Positions 37,201 through 50,740 of a stretch of DNA of 64,000 nucleotides are shown piece after piece (the stretch's first letter is position 1; each line of letters begins with the position of its first letter). The stretch lies in assembly GCA_037013685.1 (NCBI GenBank), contig CM072891.1, positions 16,096,501 to 16,160,500 of the forward strand, given 5' to 3'. The notes below the pieces were generated by a model. That model saw nothing but the letters and a program-made list of their open reading frames with translations. It had not been told where the DNA came from and searched no databases. This stretch comes from Acridotheres tristis. Its lineage: Eukaryota; Chordata; Aves; Passeriformes; Sturnidae. The translations under genes and the position numbers were made by a program.

Positions 37201-40200
37201 TGAGTTCTGTGTGAGCAGGGCAAGTCGTGTGCCTCCCTGGTGTGGCTCAACTGGCGTGTTCATTGGCAGAGGGGAATTTCTCATCTGCCATCCACGATGA
37301 TAATCACAGATGGGGAAATTTGTGTTACTAATAAAGAAATTATAAGAGGAATATATGCCATTTATTAAAAGTGTCAGTTTAAAAGGCAGCAGATATTACA
37401 GTAATACATCATTTCTTGACCCCAAAGTCTATTACTGAGCATGCTAAGAAAAGACATTTCTATTCCTTCAGGCTTTCATAGCACTGTGCCATTGATTTAA
37501 CATTAAATGTGATTAGTTAGCATTTTGCTTCTTTCATATGGCTTGCTGCCAAAATAATTAAAATTTTTGTGTTTAAAGTGAAGCAAATCAAACTCCCACC
37601 ACACATTCTGAAAGATCAGCTGTATATAAGATAACCTGTATATAGGAAACCTTTTATTCTTATTTTTTTATGCTAGATTATTCTAGTTATAGATTGGTGT
37701 TTTATTGTAAAGGTACAACTGCATCCTCTCTGAGTCCTCAGAAAGGGGCTGTATCATGGGCTCCCCACAACTTGGTCAGGCAAACACTTCTGCAAGCACT
37801 GCTGGCCCAGGTTTGGCTTCCCCAGGCCAGGGGAGGGGTAAGACAGGCACTCTGCATTCCTTCCCAGCCCAAGCACCCATTAACTTCAGCCTCTTTGGCA
37901 CAGGGTCATTCACCACCATGGGCTGATTTTGCAGTGTGCTGAATTAAGAAGGGTTCTTATGACTTAGCCCCAAAAGAAACCATGATGCCTACAGTAATAA
38001 AAGGCAACATGATCGATTTTCAATTGACACAGCAAGTTATTTTTTCCAAAGTGATTTATGCCCCTGTGTATGTCTCAGGTAGTGGATTGAGCTGTTTGTG
38101 ATGCTAGACATAAGTTTTACATCACCAGTGCATAGATAACCTCCTCCCCCTTACCTGCTGGACAGCCTTTGAACCAGCTCACAGTTGGCCACAGTGATGC
38201 AGTGGATATTTGGCTTATTTGTGGATGCCTGTTCTGTGGAAAACAAAGCCATGCCTTCTTATCCCTGAGAAATCCAATAAATGGATAGGCCCATTCCCTC
38301 ACTTGTTTTATCAACATCCTGAGAACAAGTGAGATTATGGATCTTGAAATTAATGTTGGAGAAAGCAGCACTGAAATTTTAAAAAAAATCATCACTAATA
38401 GATTTTGCTATTACTTTATTACTATTTTGAGCAAACCCTCCATCAACCAGAGCTTTTATTTCGAGATGAAAGTCAGGATTTGATGTGGATCTGTCTAGCC
38501 CAGGAATACGATATATCCTAATTTTCAGGATGAGATAATATAATCTTTGGTACAGGGATTGTGATCTTAGGTATAGCATTCTTTGACTTTGGGTGAGTTT
38601 TCTACAGAGAGGGTGAAAGGAAACACAAATGAACAAGAAAAAATGTATTTGTGTACTTGTGCACGTGTTGACATATGTTTAAGATGGGTTCACTTTTCTG
38701 TTTGACTTTAAAGTCACCTCTATGTCTTGCTACAGACTCTGCACCAGATTTCTCTCCTTAATTTGGTGCTTTCTCGTGCTTAAAATTGTCTTGGACAATG
38801 CAAAATAATCATAAAAATACTCCTAGCCAGATTTAATTTTAAATGGACTTTGGCCTTCCTTGTATTTTCACATACTCTGGCAACATTCCTATCTTCATCC
38901 CAAGAGTTCTGTCCCTGCTTCCACCTCATTTGTCAGGAGTTCCTTATGCAGCTGTGCAGGCCTCCTGTCCCTTTGGGTCACTTGCTTGCCCATGGGGATA
39001 CACCATTCTGAACTTCTCTATAACAATTGTTTCTAGTTTTCCAAAACATGAAGGTGGGTTAAGATTAGCAGAAACTACCAGAAGAAAGAAGCCAAGCAAG
39101 AAGCAGATATTAAAACTTCACTGATATTATTTCTGCTTTTTTTTTTTCATACTCTGGTAATCACTGTTTTTTCTCACAGACACATATATAAATATAAAAC
39201 TAACCAGAGTATCTGGTATTTTATTTTAAAGTTTTTGTGCACAGGGTGCAGTGGAACATGCTGACACGAGTGTGGCTCTGACATTCACACTGTGCAAAAA
39301 CATGACAAGCTATTACACTCCTCACAGTCACAGCCTGCTTTGTCTTTTAAATTATAATAATCCTCCTTTCCCTTTCTGAGCCTTTCTGATTTAGGCAATA
39401 AGATCGTTTTGGATATAGACTACCCATCAATTTGTGCTTGTTCAACAGTGCCATCTCTACTGAGACCTACAGAGACTGCCACATATCTAATAAATAATAA
39501 TGAGACAACATGTACTAGTCTTGTGCTGACAAATACACACCTTCATTCTTATTCCTCACAAGTAATGCAGATTATGTGTTTATTATGCCAATAGCATATC
39601 TAAAATATGCTTTATGCCAGAATTACATAGATAAAACCTTTACATCAGTCTTCACAAGGGCATATATTTTATGGAGATAGATGGAAAAGCTCTCTGTCTT
39701 TCTTTTTGAATTTGTCATGACAGTTTATGAGTTAAATCCTGTATTGTATGAAATCTTTTCCTGGGAAGTGGGCAGTAAAGAACCAGGCAGGTGGCATTTT
39801 ACAGACTTATAGGATTCAGCAGCTGAGCCTACAGTCAAATGAGAGATGAGAGCAGCAAAAAGGCTGCTCTTCTTTGGCAGCATTATAAATGGATAGAGTT
39901 ACTCTCTACATGTGAAATTTCTTTAAATCCAGGGAGCAAATCAGATTAGAGGCTAGCATAATTCTTTCTGGACGAAATCACATTCTGTCCATAGAAATTC
40001 TATGTGATGGATTTTTCTTGCTAAATGCTGCTGTGCGGGGACATTGGGCACTGATACCATTTTAGGGGAGGCATTTGAAGGCTAAAGAATTAGAAGATGG
40101 TGTTGGACTGATAGAGCCCACCCAGGATCTGTCTGTTCTTTTCAAAACTGCTTCTCAAGTACAAAATGAAAGGGCAGGGAATAAAGACAATGAAGCTTCA

Positions 40201-40250
40201 AGAATAATTCCACTTAATAACAAGTCAAGCAAAACAATCGTCTTAAAGGA
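34263..40250. other. AT-rich unique DNA, no gene seen
   Basis: About 6 kb without recognisable repeats or exons. The 93-codon frame at 36904-37185 (plus) and the 92-codon frame at 38117-38395 (minus) have no recognisable domain. A small GC-raised patch lies at about 37730-37930. The segment 37500-37620 is AT-rich with homeobox-like words. Confidence 0.6.
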
Positions 40251-40280
40251 TTTTTTGTTTGTTTGTTTGTTTGTTTGTTT
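40251..40280. repeat. (TTTG)n microsatellite
   Basis: Six tandem TTTG units preceded by a short T run. It produces a Phe/Val/Cys/Leu repeat in the overlapping plus-strand frame (40075-40299) and a Lys/Gln/Thr/Asn repeat on the minus strand, both artefacts. Confidence 0.92.
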
Positions 40281-42432
40281 ATCCCATGGAAGAAAGTGAA
40301 AAAAACAGGCTGAGTTGTCAGGACAGTAAATTGGAAAGCTTAGACAGACTTTGGAAAAGCAAGGTGTGAACAAGTTTTGCCCTCTGTTAAAAATATTTTC
40401 TTTTTGATATTCCTCATTATTCTCTTTTGAGTAGGAAGAAAATGGCCTCAAATTTTACTGAATTAATAGTCCTAGGCATATGCACTGCACAGATAGCAAA
40501 TTTCTAATTAAATTTTTGGAAAATTACAGTAATTAAAAGTATATTAAAACCCCTTGCTTAATCTAATCCAAAAATCTTCACCTCGTGTAAATATTGCATA
40601 TGATGTCAGTTACTTTTTAAAATCGTATCTTTAACCAAGATGTTAAAATTATTTAGGGCAAGGTTTGTCTTGCTATTACTGGCTTATATAATACAAAGTA
40701 CTACAGATGTATTATGATGTCAATAGGTCTTAAGAATATGAATGTTTAAGCTTTATATACATATGGATCTCTTCTGTCCTCTTTTGGTTTATATTTCCAG
40801 CTAAAAAATGAATGCGCTTTGGAAAAATGGCAAGAGATAAGAACAGACATGGACTAAACTGCTCTTCTTGTGCCAATCTTGCATTTTTATCTTATTTCCC
40901 CCCAGAGAACAGTAAGGATGATTCACCAAGGACAAGTCAGTATAATCAGAGAAAGTACCAGCTGTAAATAACTATACATATAAACACACATATATATCTG
41001 CCTTTATTTGAGCTTTTCTTCTCCAAATTTACAGAGTTAAGGAAAACAGTCAAATGTTTCAGATTAGCACACACAGGTTTTCCATTACTAGAGCTGTGAA
41101 AATATGTTGACAAAAATATTTTAGGAAAAGAAGAATATTCTTCTGAAAACACGTCTCCTGTGGAAATTTCTATATGGACTGAAATAAGTGCTTTCTGATG
41201 AAAAATGCAAACTTGCATTTCACTAAAAGATTTTTTAAAATAGGAGAGTTTAAATTTTATGCAATAAACTTTAAGCATTTCAAATGGAAAATGTTTTGTT
41301 CAAATTTTAGCCTGCTATCTCTAGTGTTTTTATAGATTTTGGCTGCAAATTTGTCTTATACTCTATCATAGATGTTTGTCCTAAAAGGAGCTGTGTGATT
41401 GAAGTTAAATAAACAGCAGCTATTTTATCAAAGGTGTTCAGTAATGACCTATTCCCTACTTTCATATGTGAAAAATGTCTGCTCATTCTTATATAACAAC
41501 GTGAAACAAATGAAAAAAATCTTCTTTCAGTCACATCTATGAGCTTGCACCTGAAGCAGAAATCATTACAGACCTGAATTTGCAGCTCATATTCACAGGA
41601 GTGATCCCATAAGTGTAAATAAAGACTAGAGGATTAAAACCCATCTGAGGCCACTCAGAGTGATAAGTAATTCTCTACTGGCTATGGTGGTGCTTTCCAT
41701 TGCCTCCCTTTGCATTACACAAAACCTAATTCCCACTGTCCTTATATTTCAGTCATCATTTGCTAGTTATATGTCTACATTTTCATCTGTCCTCTTCTTT
41801 CATCACTTAAAATCAGCAAGGGAAGTGATATCTCTCAAGGTGTCTTAAAATACAGCCCTCTTAGCAGTCATCTTGTTATATTTTAGACATTTAAATGAAA
41901 GACGGTTTTGTTTATTAGTGCATGCAGTCAGCTAAAATAGAAAAAGAAGGAGGAGATGGATGTGCCTGTCCACCACGGCCAGCTGCACAAGGCAGACTTA
42001 AGAACCTGCTTGTTTCTGCTTAGCAAAAGGCACTGTGGAACCCAGGAAGCACAAAGGGCTTTACCTTGGGGAAAACAGACGTGATAAGTGTGCCAAAGAT
42101 GACAAGAACCGTTCCTAAGAATTTTATCTCTTCTTCCAAGGAGATGGCAGGTAGGCTTCTGAGACTGTTTCCTTGGGTTCTCTCCCTCACCACAAATGAA
42201 AAAGTAAAACAAAAAAGAAAGAAAACAAAAGAGAACAAGAGAGTCACCTCCCCACTGTTCTGTTCAGCTTCTCCTTCCATGAACTAATAATGACAAGGCT
42301 GACTCAATGTGTATCATATGGCTTGAGTTACAAAGCCCCCTGTAAGCACCTCTGAGGCTTGGCTACTGAGGGACTCATCCAAACCTAAAAATGTGCTTGA
42401 ATATGGAAAGGCATGTTTCATGTCAGTAGAAC
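40281..42432. other. AT-rich unique DNA, no gene seen
   Basis: No repeat family or exon recognised. The longest frame is 110 codons (40946-41278, minus), lysine- and phenylalanine-rich as expected for translated AT-rich DNA. Confidence 0.6.
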
Positions 42433-42464
42433 TAAATATATAAATATATAGATATATAGATGAG
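42433..42464. repeat. AT-rich imperfect (TATA) tract
   Basis: An imperfect run of ATATA-type words, mostly A and T with a few G. Simple low-complexity DNA. Confidence 0.75.
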
Positions 42465-42599
42465 CTAAATACATAAATGAGATCCTCTACTAAGGGAAAA
42501 TAAATGTCAGCTTTGACTTGGCGGGGACTTCCTGTAATTACAAAGTCGTAATTAAGATTTTATGGTATTTGTTCTATAGCAGTTTTCTCTGTTATTGCA

Positions 42600-43010
42600 G
42601 AAGTCAGCACTTGTAGCACTGAGTGAAGGCCACCCCACCTGAGCTGTGCACTACCCCATTCTCCTTTTAAAGCCTCAAGGTTGCACATGGCATGGATGAT
42701 TTGTTGATTTCAACTTCTCTTAATTTATTCAGTATCTGTGCCTCACTAGCTCTGAAGTCAACCGTGATAGTGGATACAACAACCAGTTTCAGCTGGCACA
42801 TCTCCCAATATTCTTGCCTGTAAAGTATTCATTTAATGCCTCAGCTCTTTCACCACCCTCTGTGAGTTCAGTTCCCACTTGATCTTGCAATGCTGCCACT
42901 TCTTTGGCTCCTCACTCGCTTTCACAAGAACACCAAAAACCTTTTCAACCTTCTGCCTTTTCTGCCCGTCTATGAAAATTACTTTCTTGCTGGAGCAGCT
43001 GTACATTTTC
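42600..43010 (-). mobile_element. ancient CR1-like LINE relic (putative)
   Basis: The core at about 42829-42900 resembles the antisense of the CR1 linker between endonuclease and reverse transcriptase: ATTTAATGCCTCAGCTCTTT (42831-42850), then CTCTGTGAGTTCAGTTCCC and a GATCTTGCAATG word. The block TCACAAGAACACCAAAAACC near 42921-42940 would fit the following part loosely. Divergence is high and the outer limits are guesses. Confidence 0.35.
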
Positions 43011-45431
43011 AAAGTTTATGTCAATGCAGATGACAGCCTTTTGCTGAGTCTGTTGTGGGAATCATGGATCAGTACATCGTGTCAAGTTGGGAAAAACCAC
43101 TTCAAATCAGCACCAGAGTTTTTCAGTGATTTAAGTGACTTAAGCATTTCCTAGCTGATTACAAGGTATTATGAAAGGAAAAAAAAATGCTGTTTAACTT
43201 GTCCAAAACCTCCATAAAAATGTCTCTGTGCTGTTCATCTGGAAACACAATAATCCATGCCATATTTTAAAATTCCTTTTTCTGTGTAGTACTAAAAAAG
43301 TGGAAAAACACAAGACTGCATGACTATGAAGCTGATAGGAGTGACTGGCAGTGGTTCACTCACTCTTCTCAAAGGCAGTTGCTATAACAGATATTATTTA
43401 TCAGATCCCAGTACTACACCAGAAAACAACTTTTCTCGGAAGAATCATTGATCTTTTCATACTTTTCTTCTATAATTCAGTAGACTTGTGGTTTTGGGCA
43501 GGAGATAAAAATTAACCTCTGTCTAACTGAAATATGTAGAATATAAGCATAAAGAAGAAGATACAGAAGATTTTGTTCAGAATGAACATGTCACAGTGAT
43601 GTACAAGGTAGAATTTCTGTTGCAATAGGACGAGAGATTAATATCCATTATAATCACTACTACCCATGCAGCTCTGGAGATAAATTAGTAACAGTGATTG
43701 CCTCAAGGGAGTGTGACTTGCACATTGCTTTAGCCAAAGATTACCAGACTTCTGACAAAGCACATTAAAACACCAGCACATTGTTGCTGGTGCCTCTCTT
43801 GGTTCCATCTAGCTCATCAAAAACTAGCCCAGTGTTTAAAGAACTTGCTCATGCCCCATATGGATCCTTCCCACCAGCTATCACTCACAGCATCTGAGGA
43901 TGTTAACAGCACACTTGGGGTCTTTTGCATAACATAATGTTTATTTCTTCTCTCCTCTTGGAGAGAAGAAATTATAGAGATGCACTTACACTTATTTAAT
44001 TCCCCTGTGTTCATAAGAATGGTCATAAATTATGGAAAAGCAAGGAGGGATAAATAATATTTATATACCATATGAAGGATCACAATGCCAAAGATTGGTA
44101 GAGGCACCACATTCCTAAAATACCTAACTAGGTACGTTAGCAGAAGCAGAAAGTGGAGAAACATTTAAATTTATAAGAGATATGACAAGTGAGAGGTCAG
44201 TAGCACAGCCACTTTCTGAGATATTAACCTGACATGACTAAATTGACACTCACTTTTCAGATTAAGGGCTTAATGGAAATAGCAAATGGCACAACTTTAA
44301 TCTTGACTTGAGACAAGGATAGTAATGAAAACAGGAACTGCCTGAGACTTAACCCATTCTTCGAGTTGTCTTAAAACTGTAATCTCAAAATCCTCTTTAG
44401 ATGATGGAGTTTGTAAGGCTGGATATAGTAATTTGTAATGGAATTTTGCAAGCCATTAGGAATGCATATACCTCAAGAGAATGCCACATGTCACAGCCTT
44501 TTTTCAGGCTGAAAAGTACTTGGGATTATTGTTATTTTGGCCATCTTTCTTATTTTATCTCCTTGTCCTAAAATGTAATCTGTTTCTGATCTTTGCTCTG
44601 CAGGTCTTTGATTCCACTTGGTACCAAAATGTCACATTATAGAAAAGAATGGTCTGTTCAGGTCTGTTCTGTTCCACTTCTCTGAGCACTCAGAGTTTGA
44701 TTAACATGCTACAAAAGCAATGAGACTTTCCCCAATGACTCTGATGGGAGCTGAGCTGGGCCCTAACTCATTCACAGAGCCACAAAACCAAATTCACCAG
44801 GACAAAGGGAAATGTTCCTGATTCTTTCCCACCCTGAAGCTCTTGATCCAGAAAGATGAGAGGACAAATAATACCAGCATCCTGAGAATCTTTGAAGATT
44901 TTTTTTCAGAAAGATTTGTGGCTTGTCCTTTCCCCCGAACACAACAACAAACACTCTCACAAGAGTCTCTGATCCAGCAAATTTTCAAGCTGTAGATATA
45001 TTTCTTCCTGTTCTTAAAGAGTTTACTTCTTTTTCATTTTAAGCAAATTCATGCTAGAGGTACCTTATACTCTCACATCCAACTCACCCCTGGCTTTGGG
45101 GCTCTCTCACCCTTCCGTGTTTCCCAGGGCTAAGCACCTGCATGCAAGAAAGCTGAAGTAATTAGCTTCAAAGTATATTTTCATGGTGTCTGCACAAATC
45201 TGGCATTTGCCACACCAATTTGTTTTCATATCTGAAATCCTTATTTAAATTTTCATCAGACAAAAAAACTTTGTCAGGTTTAATTTATGGGTAAAGAAAT
45301 GACGGGCAAGAAAAAGCTTTGAAATAATAATAAAGAGATTAATAATAGTACTTAAAAAATAACACTGCAGCTCCAAACACAGAACACCAGCTGTTGGTTG
45401 ATAATACAAGTAGAAAGTTTCAGTAACTCCT
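43011..45431. other. unique DNA, no gene seen
   Basis: No repeat family or exon recognised; all frames are short. Confidence 0.65.
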
Positions 45432-45481
45432 AAAAAGGAAAAAAAGAAAAAAAGAAAAAAGAAAAAAAAAAAGAAAAAAAA
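45432..45481. repeat. A-rich homopurine tract
   Basis: About 50 bp of A with scattered single G (AAAAAG-type units), purine except for the first base or two. It creates a spurious poly-Phe frame on the minus strand (45245-45490). It may be an expanded retroposon poly(A) tail, but no body is recognised to the left. Confidence 0.88.
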
Positions 45482-48150
45482 TGCCTTCACAATGAAGGCA
45501 TTAAAAGATAATTCAATTTTATTTTAGATGTACATGTCTGTTAAGGTGAATTGGCAGTGCTAGTAGAGTAATTCCTGAGTTAATAGCTTTAATGAAGAAT
45601 AAGAATGGGTTCATTCTGTTGGATCTGGAAAACTCAAAGGGATTTGAGTGGGGACAGACCCATTTCAGATTTATGCTTCTGAACCAGTGGAGTCTTCATG
45701 ACATTGTATCAGCAGCAGCCTGTCAAGAAACAGAATGGAAGGCTGGTTGTGGACTTCGTGCACAAGAGCACTGACACGAAATCTCATGCTAAGGTTTAAG
45801 TTCATATAAATGCTTTCTGGTTTAAATGTCCCTAAATTTCAGGAGCATGCATAAAAGAATAGCTGTGTTGTCTCTCTTGTTTTGTAGGGAATTAAAAGTG
45901 TCCTCAGACTAAACTCTGTGTCTGGAAAACAAGGCTGTTTTTCTGTCTTTTGGTTTAGCTTGTGGGAAGTTTTCTTCATAAAAATGTCTAAAAAATGTGT
46001 GCTCTACAAATCTTGTTTCTAAGCACCTTGATATCCTAAGGAAAGATTCATCTTTTTTTCAGCACCCTAGCATAATATGTTCAAAATCTGTATTCTAGTT
46101 AAACAGCATGATGTCATATAAAAAAAAAAAGATGATGTATTCAGTTATTTTATTTTTGGTCTTTTTACCTATGATATTCAGTCTAAAATACTGGATTATT
46201 TTCTTACTAGGAAATATATTTCTAATAGTTTTCTTTGGGAACACATTTTTCAGATCTTCCTTTTTCTAAAGCTTAAGAACATCCTTCCATACCCTAAGGA
46301 CAATGTAAAAAACCATTCTTCATTATTGGCATGTGAAATAATGATGGTTGTTTTCATACTCTAATACAGATAAGGGAGCACACTTGACTAAAATGTAAGA
46401 TCTGTGAAATAAAGGACTCTCTCCCAAATCATCTGTATTTTCCTTACTGCCCTCATTTATTCCTTGATGCCTTTTCTTTTACTTAATATTGAACTTGAGA
46501 ATCAAAATATATTTGTCTACAGAGAAACAGAGTCTTATGCAAATCACTGGCACAAGAATATACTCAATATTTACTTCAGAATTGAACCTCTGATGGATTA
46601 GATGGAATTCTTTACTTTTCTGTGTCCTGTGTGTCACTAAATGCATCTGCAAGGAAATTTTTGCAAACGACTGGCCATTGTGTTTTAGTTTGTTCTGTCA
46701 ATATGTGTAAACTGGAAGTGTATTGTCAGATTATTTCCCAGTTTCTCCAGATACACCTCTGCTAGAAAGGTGTTAGTTGAGTACAATGGAAATAAGTAAA
46801 GAGAAATAAATCTAGCAATCAGGTTTCTGATTGAAGTCCAGTGCAAAGCCAAACTTCCACCTTACCATTCGTGGGTAAGGCTTCTGTTAAATCTGGGTCA
46901 CAGTGATTGTTTCTGCTTATTGTTTTTCTTAGGAAAATCAGAAATGCATTTTTGGAAAATTTCTAAATACACTTGACAAACAATTGTTGAACTCCAACCC
47001 AAATCTTTGGGGATTTAATGATCTACATTATAAGCAGCTCACGGAGGCCATAATTCCATACATCTCTTTTTACACTCTCAAAAAGAGGAATTTTGGCTTT
47101 AGGCAAAATGAATCTACTAAGCTCTTCATTTCATATCAATATTAAAAACTATATTATTAAATAAAATGGTATTTATAGGGATCTGAACATGCTTCTTCCT
47201 TAATACAAAAAATACAGTTGTAGCACAGTCTTAGTGAGTGACCCTCAGTTCTGAGAGATGTCCATGGGTCTGAGACACCTATCAGGTACCTCACCTCTGC
47301 TGTTTTACAGTCACATTCATTCCCAGGTTCCTATTCCAGGCTATTTCCATATTGTTCCTTCAAAACACGACTAAATTCAGCTCACTGGTGCTAGGGCTGT
47401 GCTGTGGAACCAAAAAAGCATTTCCCAAATACTGGCTGGCTGTGTGCCTCTCCTGCATGGCACTGAGATGTCACAGAGTCACCTCAGTGCAGGTGAGATG
47501 TCCTCACACCTCCCTCCCTTTGGCTTCAGAGGTTTTGCACTCCTGCAGGTTTTACATAGGAAGGGCTGAGATCTACCAAGGGAAAAATCACATCAGAAAA
47601 ACCTGACTCCTCACCTTAGTGTATCAAAAGGAATTCCTCCAGAACACAAACTGTTCAACAATCAAATCTCCACAGGAGCCCAAATAAATCTAGATTTGTG
47701 CATATTCTTCTGTGCCTATTAGCACTAATTAAATTTAGGGATGACTTCTTGCTTCCAGAAATTTTTCTCTTGCAATTCTTCACAATAATTTTAAAAATTT
47801 AAAGATAGGTTTTTCTTATGATTCCTGGCATTATTCTGTCTTCTTTCAAAGCAGGAAATACTGCTTTCTAAGAGAGGTGGTACTGCATTGGTTTGATGAG
47901 CCAGTTATTGAATAGAGCATGGCAAATCTTACAACACAAAATACAGGCATGAAATATCTCAAAGTGGAAGGTAGCTGCCTGCAGACATCAGAAATTAGAA
48001 ACAGTGGATATACAGCTCATGTTTCAGCAATTAAATGATATCACAGACCATGGTCCAATTGCTCCAAACCAGAAATGTTTCTGAGAACATTACAGTGAAA
48101 GAAAAAGTATTTTGCAGAGGAAAAATGCAACAAATAAGCACTTTTTCAGT
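45482..48150. other. unique DNA, no gene seen
   Basis: No repeat family or exon recognised. A mildly GC-raised patch at about 47230-47560 opens an 84-codon frame (47352-47606, plus) with no recognisable domain. Confidence 0.6.
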
Positions 48151-48480
48151 GGAAGTGTAACACTAAACAATTATTTCATTGAGACGTTACACAAAGCCAT
48201 CAATTAGTATTTCATAAGGCATTATGCATAATGTGAACAGTCCTTCAGTTGCAAATTTGAGGGCATTTATTTAATATTGTTCAAAAGGAAATTATGCAAT
48301 TTGTTAAGTAATAATGATTTTCAAGGAAGAGTGGTTTCAGCCTTGGTACTCTGGAAATAATTGCACTAGATTAATTGGTATTTGCTAGTGGATACTGAAT
48401 ATCCTCAGAATTCAAGTAATTGAAGCCAATTGGAATCTGACTCTGCCCCATTTAAAGAACTCCCACCAAACTTTGTTCCA
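48151..48480. promoter_or_regulatory. homeobox/POU-site-rich segment, candidate enhancer
   Basis: The segment holds a perfect 14-bp palindrome CATTATGCATAATG (48220-48233) with an octamer-like ATGCAT centre. It also holds several ATTA/TAAT homeodomain cores (CAATTAG near 48200, ATTAATTGG near 48371, AAGTAATTGA near 48414) and a second ATTATGCAA word near 48290. It is not low-complexity and belongs to no repeat I know. This texture is common in developmental enhancers but also arises in AT-rich DNA; conservation was not tested. Confidence 0.25.
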
Positions 48481-50740
48481 CTGTAGTAAATTCATAAGCA
48501 ATGCACGATCCACAGCAGCTAAACTTCCTTTTGGTCTTTTTTGTCACCTCTTTATATTTTCCCTGTAAATGCTTGTGCAATACTTGCTAAATTTTTCCAT
48601 GACAAATCTGAAATTTTCTTTTTTACTATTTCTCAATAGTAAATACTTGTCTCAATTAATACAAATGGAGCAGATCATTTTTTAGCTAGTAAGCAAAGAC
48701 TGACAAGAGAACCTGTCTTATTTATAAAAATAGGGAAATTAAATATTTTATTTTAATTTACTATGAAGTTAAACATTTCTGAAACTTCACACCTAAGAGT
48801 ACATGAACCAGAAAATTGCTCATTAGCAATAAAGTACACCTATAAGCTTTAAAAGTCAATGAAAAGCTTATTCAAATATCTTACAAATATATCAGTAAAG
48901 AAGTGTACAATAATAACATCTTTTGGAGATTGTGTTCAAAAAACTTCTAAGAAGCAAAAAATAGCTTCTATTTTAAAAATTCCAGTCAAAATAATCAAGG
49001 ATTGACATATATCTACAGCAGGAAGGCAACATTAGATTCCCCACTTTCTGCTATCTGCAAGCAGAGTTTTTGCTTGATGAGATATTATTGACCAGGCTAC
49101 AATAAAATGACAAGTTGTTTTGGGCTTCAGAACAAGCACATCCCAATGGTAATAAGAACAAAGTCTTTGAAGGTGGTGGTACAACTGCAGTTTAAGATTT
49201 CATTATGGTTTTTTTAAAATAGTTTCAAAATATCTCACCAGATGAGAACAGAAAGATTGGACATGCATGAAAAATATTGATCCGGGATGTAGAAAATTAG
49301 AGCAATTTTTACCATGTGGTAAAATTCCTACATGGCCTTGAGAAATATTTTAAATCTTTCTGCATTTCCTTTTTCCATATATAAAGAGAGTGTGGGAAAT
49401 GAAGCCAAAGAAAAAATTTATTCACATCCTCAAGGGATTCACTTTTTATAATGATAGAAGCCACTTAACAGACTGGCATCCATCAAACACTTCTTAAAAA
49501 CAAAAAACAGACATTCAAAATATAGATGAAGAGTTAATCAAAATTCACTCAAAATTATGTTCACTTATCAAATATAAGCCAGTTAAACCCAAGATTTTCT
49601 TTAGATCAACTATCATGTAGGAGTCCATAACAAAATTTATATCTTGGATTTTCTCCTCCATTCAGGGTGCTGAATTTAATTTCCTAATTTTTTTTTTAAA
49701 GGGTGAAAACAAGAGGGAGGTGGCATTGATGTCTTCCAAAACCACCTTACTAGATATTCCAATAAACAAAAAATATTTCCAAATCAAAATCTTGATTAAG
49801 TGTAGAAAAGCAAACTGCTTATTTTGTCCCTAATTTGTAATTATTGTTATTGGAGTTGCTCTGGACACTTTGCACTTGACAGCAGAGTCTGTTTTCAGGA
49901 TCTAAATGGGGCAAATATTTACATCTGGTTGTCATGGTTCTTTGACAGTAGAACGAAAATATGTAAAAAAAACCAAAATCGAAGACAGACTGGCCACTAC
50001 ATAGTCAAAAAGATTGATCAACCATTAGCCAATGTGCAGAATTAAAAGGAGACACCAAATGTGTTATTGAAGAAAAAAAAAGAGGGCTGAAAAAGTATAT
50101 TGTAAAAATCTGTGTGAGATTCTTCAGTGTATCTGAGGCCTAATAATCTCTGCAGCCAGGAAAAAGTTTCTGGCTTTGCAAACCAAGATTAGAAAATCTA
50201 CAATGACAAAAGATATCCAGCAGTGCTCTAGCTAAGCTCATGAAAGAAATTCAGGATTGCACAGCAACACGAGCTCTGACTCTCTAAGAACAAGCAATGA
50301 GTGCAAAGAGTGAAAATGAACATACTTCACTCCAGCTTGGAGGGTGAAATGAGTTGTAACATTGTAATTTATGTACCTGCTGGGCCCATACCAGCACAGC
50401 AATACAAAAAAAAAATTATCCATTGGCAGCGCACCAATAGCTCAGACTTTCAGGTCGCTCCTTTCACTACTCCTGGCAGGGGTTAGATGATTTCAAAAGA
50501 GGAGAAGAAATGGATTTGCAACAAAAACAGTAACTATCAATATGTTTTGAGGACCTTATTTACTCCTTTTTCTTTCAGTGAAGTCTATGATTTTGATTAT
50601 GGTAAGCTGTCTAAGTATGCTCCTCTTTGGAGATGAGAACAAAACTATTTTCATAAATAATCTCTAAAATCTAGTTATCCAAATATGTACATACAACAAG
50701 TAGAGGTTTCTATTGCCTGATACTCTGCACAGTCACCTCT
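48481..50740. other. AT-rich unique DNA, no gene seen
   Basis: No exon, RNA gene or repeat family recognised; the longest frames are about 73 codons. Confidence 0.65.

Noticed and set aside
42434..42464. TATA-rich stretch as a promoter
   Set aside because: It is an imperfect simple repeat with no CpG, no initiator context and no gene downstream.
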